A DNA stretch of 64,000 nucleotides from Asticcacaulis aquaticus (GTDB lineage Bacteria > Pseudomonadota > Alphaproteobacteria > Caulobacterales > Caulobacteraceae), in contig NZ_JAQQKX010000001.1 in NCBI RefSeq assembly GCF_028550415.1, positions 62,001 to 126,000 on the forward strand. The letters run 5' to 3'. The notes beneath the pieces were generated by a model, which did no database searches, was not told where the DNA came from, and saw nothing but the letters and a program-made list of their open reading frames with translations. Each line of letters opens with the position of its first letter. Position 1 is the stretch's first letter. Both the position numbers and the translations under genes were made by a program. Of this stretch, positions 27,743-36,748 are shown in pieces.

Positions 27743-29848
27743 TCAGACATCCAGGTCTTCGGTGACGAATTCGGCGTTTTGCTGGATATATTTGAAACGC
27801 AATTCGGGTTTGCGGCCCATCAGGGTTTCAACCAGATCCTCGATTTCCGACTCGTTTTCCGGCAAAGTGACCCGTGCCAGGGTCCGCGTCTTCGGGTCCA
27901 TGGTGGTTTCCTTCAATTGCGCCGGCATCATTTCGCCGAGGCCTTTGAAGCGACCGATTTCGGGCTTCTTGCCCTTGAATTCGGTCTCCAGCAGTTCGAG
28001 GCGATGGGCGTCGTCCTTGGCGTACATGGTCTTGGCACCGTGGCTGATGCGGTAGAGCGGCGGCATGGCCAGGTACAGATTGCCGTTGCGCACCATGCCC
28101 GGCATGCTGCGGTAGAAATAGGTGATCAGCAACGAGGCGATGTGCGCGCCATCGACGTCGGCGTCGGTCATGATGACGATGCGTTCATAGCGCAGGTCGT
28201 CCTCCTTGAACCGCGCACCGGGCTGTACGCCGAGCGCCAGACCGAGGTCTGACAACTCCTGATTGGACTTGGCCTTGTCGGCGGTGGCCGAGGCGATGTT
28301 GAGGATCTTGCCGCGCAGGGGCAGGATGGCCTGGGTATTGCGGTTACGTGCCTGTTTGGCCGAACCGCCGGCCGAGTCGCCTTCGACGATGAACAGTTCG
28401 GTACCGTGGGCGTCCTGACGGGCGCAGTCGGCCAGCTTGCCCGGCAGGCGCAGCTTCCGCGTCGCCGAGGCACGCTGGACTTCCTTGTCCTTGCGTTTTT
28501 TCAGACGTTCTTCGGCGCGTTCGACGACGAATTGCAGCAGCTTGTCGGCCTGTTTGGGCGACGAGATCAGCCAGTGATCGAACGGGTCGGCGAGGGCCTT
28601 TTCGACCAGTTTCTGCGCGTCCGACGACGACAGGCGGTCCTTGGTCTGGCCCTGAAACTCCGGGTTCTTGATAAAGACCGAGATGACCACACCGGCCTGA
28701 GCGACCACGTCTTCGGCCGTGATGACCGCGCCGCGCTTGTCGCCGGTCATTTCGGCATAGGATTTCAGCGAACGGGTGAGGGCGGCGCGAAGCCCGGCTT
28801 CGTGCGTGCCGCCGTCGGGGGTCGGGATGGTGTTACAATAGGACTGCGTAAAGCCGTCGAACTCGCCGAAACCGGCGCCGGACCACGTGACCGCCCATTC
28901 GACCGCCCCGGCCTCGCCTTTACGCTCGACGCGCCCGGAGAAGATGTCGGTGACGGTTTCGGTTTCCTGAACGCGTTCCGCCAGATAGTCGGCCAGACCA
29001 TTGGGGAAATAGAACTTGTCTTCGGTCGGCGTGTGGTCGGTGATGTGGTTGGCCGCGCACTTCCAGTGGATCTGGACGCCGCGGAATAGGTAGGCCTTGG
29101 CCTTGGCCATGCGGTACAGGCGCGCCGGTTTGAAATGCGCGCCGACGCCGAAGATTTCCGGATCGGGCAGGAAGCGTTCACGCGTACCGCGCTTCTTCGA
29201 CGGCCCGATCTGCTGGATAGGGCCGAGGCTCAGGCCCTTGGAGAAGTTCTGCTGCCATTCGAAGCCGTCGCGCCAGACCGTCACTTCGAGGTGTTCGGAC
29301 AGGGCATTGACGACCGACACGCCGACGCCGTGCAGACCGCCGGACGTCTCATAGGCCTTGCCCGAGAACTTGCCGCCGGAGTGCAGAACGGTCATGACGA
29401 CTTCGAGTGCCGACTTGCCGGGATATTTCGGGTGCGGATCGACCGGAATGCCGCGACCGTCGTCGCGCACCGACAGATAGCCGTCCGTATCCAACTCGAC
29501 CCAGATCGCCTTGGCATGCCCTGCCACGGCTTCGTCCATGGCGTTGTCGAGCACTTCGGCAAAGAGGTGGTGCAGGGCTTTTTCGTCCGTCCCGCCGATA
29601 TACATGCCCGGACGTTTGCGCACCGGTTCCAGGCCTTCCAGAACCTCGATGGCCGATGCGCCATAGCCTTCGGCGGTCATGGCCGAGGGCTCGACCGCTG
29701 ACGGCTTGGGTGCGGGCGCTGCGGGCGTGGCGCGTGCCGCAGGCCCCGTGTCCTTAGCGGTTTCAGAGCCCGTCGCATTGCCAGTCTCGGGGGATGGTTT
29801 GGGCGTTTCGCCGCCGAACAGGGAAGGTTGGGGAGTCGGGTTGGACAT
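27743..29848 (-). CDS. parE: DNA topoisomerase IV subunit B
   Basis: A 701-residue type IIA topoisomerase ATPase subunit that with ParC decatenates daughter chromosomes. The GHKL site shows EVLDNAMDEAVAGHA, DDGRGIPVDPH and GGLHGVGVSVVNALS. The TOPRIM region shows EGDSAGGSAKQARN and MTDADVDGAHIASLL. An N-terminal Pro/Ala/Thr-rich extension of about 55 residues precedes the ATPase domain. ParE over GyrB: the shorter C terminus lacks the GyrB insertion. ATG 29848 is chosen; the frame stays open 63 bp upstream without support. Confidence 0.93.
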   Translation of the reverse strand: MSNPTPQPSLFGGETPKPSPETGNATGSETAKDTGPAARATPAAPAPKPSAVEPSAMTAEGYGASAIEVLEGLEPVRKRPGMYIGGTDEKALHHLFAEVLDNAMDEAVAGHAKAIWVELDTDGYLSVRDDGRGIPVDPHPKYPGKSALEVVMTVLHSGGKFSGKAYETSGGLHGVGVSVVNALSEHLEVTVWRDGFEWQQNFSKGLSLGPIQQIGPSKKRGTRERFLPDPEIFGVGAHFKPARLYRMAKAKAYLFRGVQIHWKCAANHITDHTPTEDKFYFPNGLADYLAERVQETETVTDIFSGRVERKGEAGAVEWAVTWSGAGFGEFDGFTQSYCNTIPTPDGGTHEAGLRAALTRSLKSYAEMTGDKRGAVITAEDVVAQAGVVISVFIKNPEFQGQTKDRLSSSDAQKLVEKALADPFDHWLISSPKQADKLLQFVVERAEERLKKRKDKEVQRASATRKLRLPGKLADCARQDAHGTELFIVEGDSAGGSAKQARNRNTQAILPLRGKILNIASATADKAKSNQELSDLGLALGVQPGARFKEDDLRYERIVIMTDADVDGAHIASLLITYFYRSMPGMVRNGNLYLAMPPLYRISHGAKTMYAKDDAHRLELLETEFKGKKPEIGRFKGLGEMMPAQLKETTMDPKTRTLARVTLPENESEIEDLVETLMGRKPELRFKYIQQNAEFVTEDLDV

Positions 29849-29918
29849 GGCATTCACTGTGAACTGATTCGTGGCCGGGACGCAGGGCGTACTATGGCAC
29901 GGAGAGAACAAGCCATAA

Positions 29919-29954
29919 ACAAAAAGGCCGCAAACCCCAAGGGGCTTGCGGCCG
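29919..29954 (-). terminator. Terminator of the first TorF-type porin gene
   Basis: 13-bp stem GGCCGCAA-CCCC / GGGG-TTGCGGCC (one G-U) with a 2-nt loop and five T residues on the minus strand. Confidence 0.85.
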
Positions 29955-29982
29955 ATTTCTGTGGCTTACGCCGTAAGGAAGC

Positions 29983-30651
29983 TTAGAAAGCCGCCTTGAT
30001 GGTCAGAGCGATCTGCTCTTTCATCGGGTTGCGAGCGATGCTCTTGCCCAGGTCGTGATCGCCGGTGTCCGAGTAACGGGCGTCGATCGAGAGGTTTTCG
30101 GTCAGGGCGTAGGTGGCACCGAGGTTCCAGGTGGTATATTCACCGGCGGCGGCTTCGTACTTGCCCATGGCGCCCGAAACCGACCACTTGTCGGCGATCG
30201 GATAGGCGGCGTTCAGTTCGTAGTAGGGGTTTTCCAGCGTTTCCCAATCCGTGTAGATGGTGGCGCCGATGGTGCCCTTGCCGAGCGGGTGCGAGAAGCC
30301 AGCCTTCAGTTCACCGAAGTTCAGGCCGTCTTCGTCCGGATAGGAGTAATAGACCGCGCCGAAATCGAACGACCAGTTGCCCACGGTCGGCTTCACGCCG
30401 GCGTAGAGGTCGACTTCGAGCGAAGCGTCGCTGCCGAAGTCAACGTTCGAACCCCAGGCGCCAGCGTAGAAGGTGCCGTTGGTGTAGTCGATGCCGCCTT
30501 GGACAGCAGCTTCCTTGTTCGACTGAGAAACGCCGCGCCAGATGTAGTTGTTCGTGGCGGCGATGTTGTAGCTCAGGGCGCCTTCGGCCGAAGCGGCACC
30601 GGCAACGAGGGCGCTGGTGGCGACAGCGGCGGCGAGGAGGAATTTCTTCAT
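29983..30651 (-). CDS. TorF-family outer membrane protein (paralogue 1)
   Basis: A 222-residue beta-barrel protein with a cleavable signal peptide (cut after GAASA, about residue 22). Its mature start EGALSYNIAATNNYIWRGVSQS and repeated amphipathic strands match the TIGR02001/TorF family. It ends in Phe as outer membrane proteins do. A closely related gene lies about 400 bp upstream on the same strand. The position beside amtB and glnBA suggests passage or handling of nitrogen compounds, but that is inference only. Confidence 0.85.
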   Translation of the reverse strand: MKKFLLAAAVATSALVAGAASAEGALSYNIAATNNYIWRGVSQSNKEAAVQGGIDYTNGTFYAGAWGSNVDFGSDASLEVDLYAGVKPTVGNWSFDFGAVYYSYPDEDGLNFGELKAGFSHPLGKGTIGATIYTDWETLENPYYELNAAYPIADKWSVSGAMGKYEAAAGEYTTWNLGATYALTENLSIDARYSDTGDHDLGKSIARNPMKEQIALTIKAAF

Positions 30652-31003
30652 GATCTGTATCCTGTTTATGATTCGGATTATTCTTGGGTCTTACCTGTCG
30701 CCCGACACGATCAGTTTAAGGCTGCGTCAGGTGATATGCGGCATAACTTGCAAATCGACGTTGAATTTAGCAATTTTTTTGCTCAGTGCCAGTCCCCGCC
30801 GAACGTTTCAGTGCCTTTGATGTAAAATTGTCACTTTTGCGCGATGTGTCGATTTTGAAACGTAATCTAATTTAGGCACCTGATTCGATTAAGATTTTCA
30901 TAACCTTTAAATGACGCCCCTTTCGGGACCACGTGGCGAGGCCGAGACCTGTGTCAGGTGGGTGCGTATCTTCGGACACTGATCACTTGAAAGGGGAATA
31001 ATG
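30652..31003. other. Gene-free leader region of TorF paralogue 1
   Basis: About 350 bp, AT-rich near 30770-30910, without a convincing reading frame. It must contain the promoter and leader of the gene ending at 29983. I could not assign -35/-10 elements or an operator with confidence. Confidence 0.4.
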
Positions 31004-31037
31004 AAAAAAGCCGCCCGCTGTCGCGGACGGCTTTCGG
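31004..31037 (-). terminator. Terminator of the second TorF-type porin gene
   Basis: Stem AAAGCCG-CCGC / GCGG-CGGCTTT with a short loop. On the minus strand it is followed by TTTTTT. Confidence 0.85.
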
Positions 31038-31059
31038 GCCTTTTTAAAGACGATTCGTC

Positions 31060-31713
31060 TTAGAAGGCAGCCTTGAGGGTGACGACGAAGCGCTCGTCCA
31101 TGCCCTTGATGCTTTCGCTGGTGTCGTGGTAGCGCAGGTCCACCGAGAACTTGTCGGTCAGGGCCACGGAGCCGCCGACGTTCCACGTATCGTACTCACC
31201 ACCGAAGGCGAACTTCTGCGTACCGATGGCGCCCGACAGCGAGACCTTTTCGGTGATCGGATAGGCGGCGTTCACTTCGGCATAGTAGGTGTCGAAGGTG
31301 TCGTCGGTGTTGGTGTAGTAGGTGGCGCCGATCGAGCCTGCGCCCAGCGGATAGCTGACGGCGGCCTTGAGTTCGGTGACGTTCAGGTCGTCTTCCTGCG
31401 GATAGGCGTAGTAGAGCACGCCGAAGTCGAAGCTGGCCTTGCCAGCGGTCGGCTTGATACCGGCGTACAGGTCGACTTCGTAGTCGGCCTTCGTGCCGAA
31501 ATCGACGTTCGACGCCCAGGTACCCGCGTAGAAGATGCCGTTGGTGTAGTCGATGCCGCCCTGAATGGCCGGGCTTTCGTCGGTTTGGGTGATGCCGCGG
31601 AACACATAGTCGCTGGTCACAGCGATATTGTAGCTGACCGCGCCTTCAGCCGAAGCGGCGCCGGCGACCAGCAGAGCAGAAACCGCAACGGCGGCCGTCA
31701 AAAACTTTTTCAT
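31060..31713 (-). CDS. TorF-family outer membrane protein (paralogue 2)
   Basis: A 217-residue relative of the 29983-30651 product: same signal peptide plan (MKKFL...GAASAEGA), same YNIA-N/S-DYVFRG and QGGIDYTNGIFYAGTWASNVDFG blocks, and a terminal Phe. Start ATG 31713 has GAGGAAG upstream. Each copy has its own terminator and long leader, so they are tandem duplicates under separate control rather than an operon. Family function is a putative outer membrane channel. Confidence 0.85.
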   Translation of the reverse strand: MKKFLTAAVAVSALLVAGAASAEGAVSYNIAVTSDYVFRGITQTDESPAIQGGIDYTNGIFYAGTWASNVDFGTKADYEVDLYAGIKPTAGKASFDFGVLYYAYPQEDDLNVTELKAAVSYPLGAGSIGATYYTNTDDTFDTYYAEVNAAYPITEKVSLSGAIGTQKFAFGGEYDTWNVGGSVALTDKFSVDLRYHDTSESIKGMDERFVVTLKAAF

Positions 31714-31853
31714 AATCACTTCCTCAGATTGGGGCTTATTTTGTGTTGCCGGGTCTGAACGTTTCCGTGTTAAGCGCGGCCTGTATGAACTTTTTATGAT
31801 ACCGCAAGGTCAACATACAGAGATTGAATCGTAAGCCAATAGTGTGACGATCA

Positions 31854-31870
31854 AACACATTAACTGTGTT
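31854..31870. promoter_or_regulatory. Dyad upstream of TorF paralogue 2
   Basis: AACACA-TTAAC-TGTGTT, perfect 6-bp arms, about 140 bp before the start codon in the 269-bp AT-rich gap to amtB. Possible operator; no regulator can be named. Confidence 0.3.
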
Positions 31871-31921
31871 ATAATTACACTGAATGTGTCGCGAATATGG
31901 ATTAATATCTTGTAATGTATA

Positions 31922-31960
31922 AAAAATAAGGCGCCCGTTTCCGGGCGCCTTATCGTTTTT
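31922..31960. terminator. Bidirectional terminator at the end of amtB
   Basis: Perfect 12-bp stem ATAAGGCGCCCG / CGGGCGCCTTAT with loop TTTC. A T-run follows on the minus strand, and a shorter one on the plus strand. Confidence 0.9.
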
Positions 31961-31982
31961 GTGCAACAGTTTCTGTTGTGAC

Positions 31983-33416
31983 TTAGTGATGGACTTCGTC
32001 GTGAAGCGCCGAGTCGAGGCCCAGTTCTTCATCGGCTTCCGAAACACGCAGGCCCGTCGTGAACTTGCAGATGATCAGAATGATGAAGGTGCCGACGGCC
32101 GACCAGGCGATGGTGAACAGCAGGCCATAGAGCTGCGTCATCACGTTGGCGCCTTCCGACAGGCTGTTGATCGCCGGATCGGCGAAGACGCCGGTCAGGA
32201 TCGCGCCGAGGAAACCACCCGCACCGTGGATGCCGAAGGCGTCCAGCGAGTCGTCGTAGCCCAGCAGCTTCTTCACCCACGAGGCGAAGATGTAGCAGAA
32301 CGGACCGGCCAGCAGGCCGATGATCAGGGCGCCCGTCGGGTTGACGAAACCGGCAGCCGGCGTGATGGCCACGAGGCCAGCCACGATACCCGACAGGATG
32401 CCGAGCAGCGACGGCTTGCGACGGATGGTCCATTCAACCAGCTTCCACGACAGACCGGCAGCCAGAGCGGCCAGCAGCGTGTTGAGCAGGGCAGCGGCAC
32501 CGATACCGTCCGGAGCCCAGGCCGAGCCGGCGTTGAAGCCGATCCAGCCCACGAACAGCAGCGAGCAGCCGATCATGACGAAGATCAGGTTGTTCGGGGC
32601 CATTTCTTCGGTGCCGTAACCCTTACGACGGCCGAGGAAGATAGCCGCAACTAGACCCGCGACACCCGAGTTGACGTGAACGACCGCGCCACCGGCGAAG
32701 TCCAGCACGCCCATGCCGCCCATATAGCCGCCGCCCCAGACCTGGTGACAGATCGGCGCATAGACGAAGACCGACCACAGGGCCATGAACAGGATCAGGC
32801 CCGAGAGCTTGATACGTTCGGCGAAGGCACCGGTGATGAGGGCCGGGGTGATGATCGCGAAGGTCATCTGATAGGAAATCCACAGCATTTCAGGCAGGCC
32901 GGGGGCCAGGCTGAAGGCCGTTTCCTTGGTGACGCCCTTCAGCAGGAAGGTGTCGAAGCCGCCGATGAACTTGTTGACGGTTTCGCCCGGAACGCCGAAC
33001 AGATCGCTGCCGACGCCGAAGGAGATCGAATAGCCGACCACGTACCACAGCAGACCGGCGACGCACGAAACGGCGACCGACTGAGTGACGGTGGCGATGA
33101 CGTTCTTCTTACGCACCATACCGCCGTAGAACAGGGCCAGACCCGGAAGGGTCATCATCAGAACCAGGGCGGTGGAGAGGAAGACGAAGGACGAGGCCGC
33201 GCCGTCGAGTTCGAGCGGTGCCTGGTGAGCCAGCAGCTTGGGCGCTTCGGCTTCAGCCGCTTCGACCGGGGTAGGGGCTTCGGAGGCGGCGACCGATTCG
33301 GACGCGGCGGCCTCAGCCGTGACAGCCGCCGCATGGGCGACAGTGACGACCGGGGCGGTCATCAGAAGAGCGGCAGCCGCGGCGGCCACTCGGGTAAGTT
33401 TGATCCACGTTTTCAA
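31983..33416 (-). CDS. amtB: Ammonium transporter AmtB, TTG start
   Basis: A 477-residue inner membrane ammonium channel. The twin pore histidines are in GGAVVHVNSG and FGIHGAGGFLG. FYGGMVRKKN begins the channel. An N-terminal signal-like helix plus an Ala/Glu-rich stretch (about residues 30-65) precede the 11-span core, as in periplasmic N-out AmtB proteins. No ATG fits. TTG 33416 has AGGGGG six bases upstream and starts MKTWIKLTRVAAAAAALLM, a proper signal peptide. Adjacent glnB/glnA suggest PII control of the channel. Confidence 0.93.
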   Translation of the reverse strand: MKTWIKLTRVAAAAAALLMTAPVVTVAHAAAVTAEAAASESVAASEAPTPVEAAEAEAPKLLAHQAPLELDGAASSFVFLSTALVLMMTLPGLALFYGGMVRKKNVIATVTQSVAVSCVAGLLWYVVGYSISFGVGSDLFGVPGETVNKFIGGFDTFLLKGVTKETAFSLAPGLPEMLWISYQMTFAIITPALITGAFAERIKLSGLILFMALWSVFVYAPICHQVWGGGYMGGMGVLDFAGGAVVHVNSGVAGLVAAIFLGRRKGYGTEEMAPNNLIFVMIGCSLLFVGWIGFNAGSAWAPDGIGAAALLNTLLAALAAGLSWKLVEWTIRRKPSLLGILSGIVAGLVAITPAAGFVNPTGALIIGLLAGPFCYIFASWVKKLLGYDDSLDAFGIHGAGGFLGAILTGVFADPAINSLSEGANVMTQLYGLLFTIAWSAVGTFIILIICKFTTGLRVSEADEELGLDSALHDEVHH

Positions 33417-33680
33417 GTTATCCCCCTTGGATAAGCGGATATTGCACACGCGAAGAGTGCCGCTATTAGATTGTTTCGCAAAGAGTTTTATTGCGCTAAT
33501 ACAGGCGCGAAAGGCCACCCGGGCCCCATTGCGTCATTTATGTGTCTAAATGCGCGTCTCAGGCGCGCAAACCCAATGAATCAAACCGGTATCAATGGAT
33601 ACCAATTTAATATCATTTGAAACTAAAAAAGTTTACCCTACGTAATTATTTAACCGGTCAAGTGAGGCCAGGATGAAAAT
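33417..33680. other. Gene-free region between glnA and amtB
   Basis: Upstream region of amtB with a small dyad GGTATC-AATG-GATACC (33588-33603). I looked for a sigma-54 GG-N10-GC element on the minus strand and found no convincing one. No reading frame supported. Confidence 0.4.
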
Positions 33681-33716
33681 GAAACAAGCCGCCCCGGTTA
33701 AGGAGCGGCTTGTTCT
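33681..33716. terminator. Terminator of glnA
   Basis: Stem AACAAGCCGC / GCGGCTTGTT (10 bp perfect) with a 12-nt loop, 33 bp after the glnA stop. The T-rich tail is interrupted on the minus strand and stronger on the plus strand. Confidence 0.65.
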
Positions 33717-33747
33717 TTTTATTCAGGTGGTTAGCCTAATTTCCGGC

Positions 33748-35154
33748 TTAGCACTTGTAGTAGAGTTCGAATTCGACCGGGTGCGGACGCAGTTCGAGCA
33801 TCATAACTTCTTCCATCTTCAGATCGATGTAGGAGTCGATGAAGTCGTCGTCGAACACGCCGCCCTTCTTGAGGAAGGCGCGGTCCTTGTCGAGGTTTTC
33901 CAGAGCTTCACGGAGCGAACCGCAGACTTCCGGCACCAGCTTACGCTCTTCGGGCGGCAGGTGGTAGAGATCCTTGTCGGCGGGGCCGCCCGGATCCATG
34001 CGGTTTTCGATACCGTCGAGACCGGCCATCAGCAGGGCGGTGAAGGTCAGGTACGGGTTGCCCATCGGGTCCGGGAAACGGGCTTCGATGCGCTTGCCCT
34101 TCGGCGAGGAGACCCACGGAATACGGATCGAGGCCGAACGGTTGCGGGCCGAATAGGCCAGCTTCACCGGAGCTTCGTAGCCGGGAACCAGGCGCTTGTA
34201 GGAGTTGGTCGTCGAGTTGGCGAAGGCGTTGATGGCCTTGGCGTGCTTGATGATGCCGCCGATGAACCACAGGCACATGTCGGACAGACCGGCATACTTG
34301 TCGCCGGCGAACAGCGGCTTGCCGCTCTTCCAGATCGACATGTGGACGTGCATGCCCGAACCGTTGTCGCCGAACATCGGCTTGGCCATGAAGGTCGCCG
34401 TCTTACCGTAGGCGTGGGCGACGTTCTGGACGACGTACTTGTAGAGCTGAAGGCGGTCGGCCATGGTCAGCATGTCCGAGAACTTCAGGCCGAGTTCGTG
34501 CTGGGCCGGCGCCACTTCGTGGTGGTGCTTTTCCGGCTCCATGCCGAGTTCACCCATGACGGCGAGCATTTCGCCGCGCAGGTCCTGGCACGAATCGACC
34601 GGGTTGACGGGGAAGTAGCCACCCTTAGGGCCAGGGCGGTGACCCATATTGCCTTCAGGATAGACCTTGGCCGAATTGTGCGGGAATTCCGACGAGTCGA
34701 AGGTGAAGCCCATGTCGTTGGGCTGGATCGACCAGCGCACGTCGTCGAACAGGAAGAATTCGGCTTCGGGGCCGAAATAGACGGTGTCGCCGATACCGGC
34801 CGATTGCGTATAGGCCAGGGCCTTCTTGGCGATCGAGCGCGGGTCGCGGTTATAGGGTTCGTTGGTGTCGGGGTTCACGACGTCGCAGAACAGGAACAGG
34901 GTCGTCTGCTGATAGAAGGGGTCGATATAGGCCGTCTTCAGATCGGGACGCAGCTTCATGTCGGATTCGTTGATGGCCTTCCAGCCAGCAATGGACGATC
35001 CGTCGAACATGGTGCCGTCGGTCAGAAACTCCTCGTCGACCAGATCGATGTCGAAGGTCACGTGCTGCATCTTGCCGCGCACGTCGGTGAAACGGACGTC
35101 TACGTACTTGACGTCTTTTTCTTTGATAAGCTTGAGGATGTCATCTGCTGTCAT
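33748..35154 (-). CDS. glnA: Glutamine synthetase type I
   Basis: A 468-residue GSI that condenses glutamate and ammonia with ATP. Recognised are the N-terminal beta-grasp [17 protein letters not shown], the [14 protein letters not shown] metal site, MHVHMSIWK (ATP), NRSASIRIP and the adenylylation loop [10 protein letters not shown]. Tyr397 is the adenylylation target and sits at the same number as in enteric GSI-beta. Activity control by GlnE/GlnD/PII is therefore expected. glnB is 39 bp upstream on the same strand, giving a glnBA operon. Confidence 0.96.
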   Translation of the reverse strand: MTADDILKLIKEKDVKYVDVRFTDVRGKMQHVTFDIDLVDEEFLTDGTMFDGSSIAGWKAINESDMKLRPDLKTAYIDPFYQQTTLFLFCDVVNPDTNEPYNRDPRSIAKKALAYTQSAGIGDTVYFGPEAEFFLFDDVRWSIQPNDMGFTFDSSEFPHNSAKVYPEGNMGHRPGPKGGYFPVNPVDSCQDLRGEMLAVMGELGMEPEKHHHEVAPAQHELGLKFSDMLTMADRLQLYKYVVQNVAHAYGKTATFMAKPMFGDNGSGMHVHMSIWKSGKPLFAGDKYAGLSDMCLWFIGGIIKHAKAINAFANSTTNSYKRLVPGYEAPVKLAYSARNRSASIRIPWVSSPKGKRIEARFPDPMGNPYLTFTALLMAGLDGIENRMDPGGPADKDLYHLPPEERKLVPEVCGSLREALENLDKDRAFLKKGGVFDDDFIDSYIDLKMEEVMMLELRPHPVEFELYYKC

Positions 35155-35193
35155 TTTTTGACGCCTTGGTTCCTGGGTAAGGGTAGTGAGAAA

Positions 35194-35965
<772 letters not shown>

Positions 35966-36050
35966 GCGGTCGTGGCGGAACTGGTAGACGCACTGGGTTT
36001 AGGTTCCAGCGCCGCGAGGCGTGGAGGTTCGAGTCCTCTCGACCGCACCA
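35966..36050 (+). tRNA. tRNA-Leu (UAG anticodon)
   Basis: 85 nt including an encoded CCA. Acceptor stem GCGGTCG/CGACCGC, a seven-base anticodon loop TTTAGGT with anticodon TAG, a long variable arm typical of type II tRNAs, and GGTTCGAGTCC as the T arm. Reads CUA and CUG. Confidence 0.95.
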
Positions 36051-36056
36051 GCATTC

Positions 36057-36100
36057 AAAGGACGGAACGTTGCGAAAGCCGTTCCGTCCTTTTTGTTTTT
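36057..36100 (+). terminator. Terminator of tRNA-Leu
   Basis: Stem AAGGACGGAACG / CGTTCCGTCCTT with a 10-nt loop followed by TTTTGTTTTT. Confidence 0.85.
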
Positions 36101-36157
36101 GGCCACCCTGTTCGCTTTTTGCGCGTTCTGATACGGTTCGGGGAAAGCGGAGGCCAC

Positions 36158-36694
36158 ATGTCCACATACATAGCGCTGTTGCGGGGGATCAATGTCGGCG
36201 GCAACAACAAGCTGCCGATGAAGGACTGGCGCGGGATCATGGATGGGCTCGGTTATGCGAAGGTCCGGACCTATATTCAGAGCGGCAACGCGCTGTTCGA
36301 GTCCGATCGCCCGGCATCGGATATCGCTACCGCCATGACGGAGGCTATCGGAGAGGCTTTCGGATTTCGACCGTCCTGCATCGTCCTGACCCTGGATCAG
36401 GTAAAAGCGGCTTTGGCGGCCTGTCCGTTCAGGCCCGAAGGCGAAAACGCGCACAAGCTGGTGCATGTGTTTTTCCTCAACGGGTCGGTGAAAGCCTATG
36501 ATCCCGACGGGCTGAAGGGTCTGGCGACGCAGGATGAGGCGTTCCACATGGATGAGGATGTGTTCTATCTCTATACGCCGCAGGGGTTCGGCGTGTCGAA
36601 AGTCGCCGAAAAGCTGGGCAAGTATCTGAAAGGCGATATGACCGCGCGGAATTTGCGTACGGTCGAGACGCTGATAGATATGGCTGGCGAATAA
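36158..36694 (+). CDS. DUF1697 family protein
   Basis: A 178-residue cytoplasmic protein. MSTYIALLRGINVGGNNKLPM and YIQSGNALF are hallmarks of DUF1697, and the C terminus ends TARNLRTVETLIDMA, also typical. The biochemical role of this family is unknown. The frame is open upstream through the tRNA gene, but ATG 36158 with AGCGGAGG before it is clearly the start. Confidence 0.87.
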   Translation: MSTYIALLRGINVGGNNKLPMKDWRGIMDGLGYAKVRTYIQSGNALFESDRPASDIATAMTEAIGEAFGFRPSCIVLTLDQVKAALAACPFRPEGENAHKLVHVFFLNGSVKAYDPDGLKGLATQDEAFHMDEDVFYLYTPQGFGVSKVAEKLGKYLKGDMTARNLRTVETLIDMAGE

Positions 36695-36696
36695 TG

Positions 36697-36748
36697 CTTT
36701 TAATTTGAAATCAAAATTTTAATTTCAAATTAAAAGTGAAAATTTCAC
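36697..36748. repeat. AT-rich inverted repeat pair between convergent genes
   Basis: 15-bp perfect arms CTTTTAATTTGAAAT / ATTTCAAATTAAAAG (36697-36711, 36722-36736) around a 10-nt loop, followed at once by the palindrome GTGAAAATTTCAC. It fills the whole gap between two convergent genes, so it probably acts as a shared terminator, though the stem is almost pure A/T. Confidence 0.6.

Noticed and set aside
36055-36157. Longer DUF1697 protein reading back through tRNA-Leu
   Set aside because: The family N terminus starts at 36158; the upstream part is tRNA and terminator.
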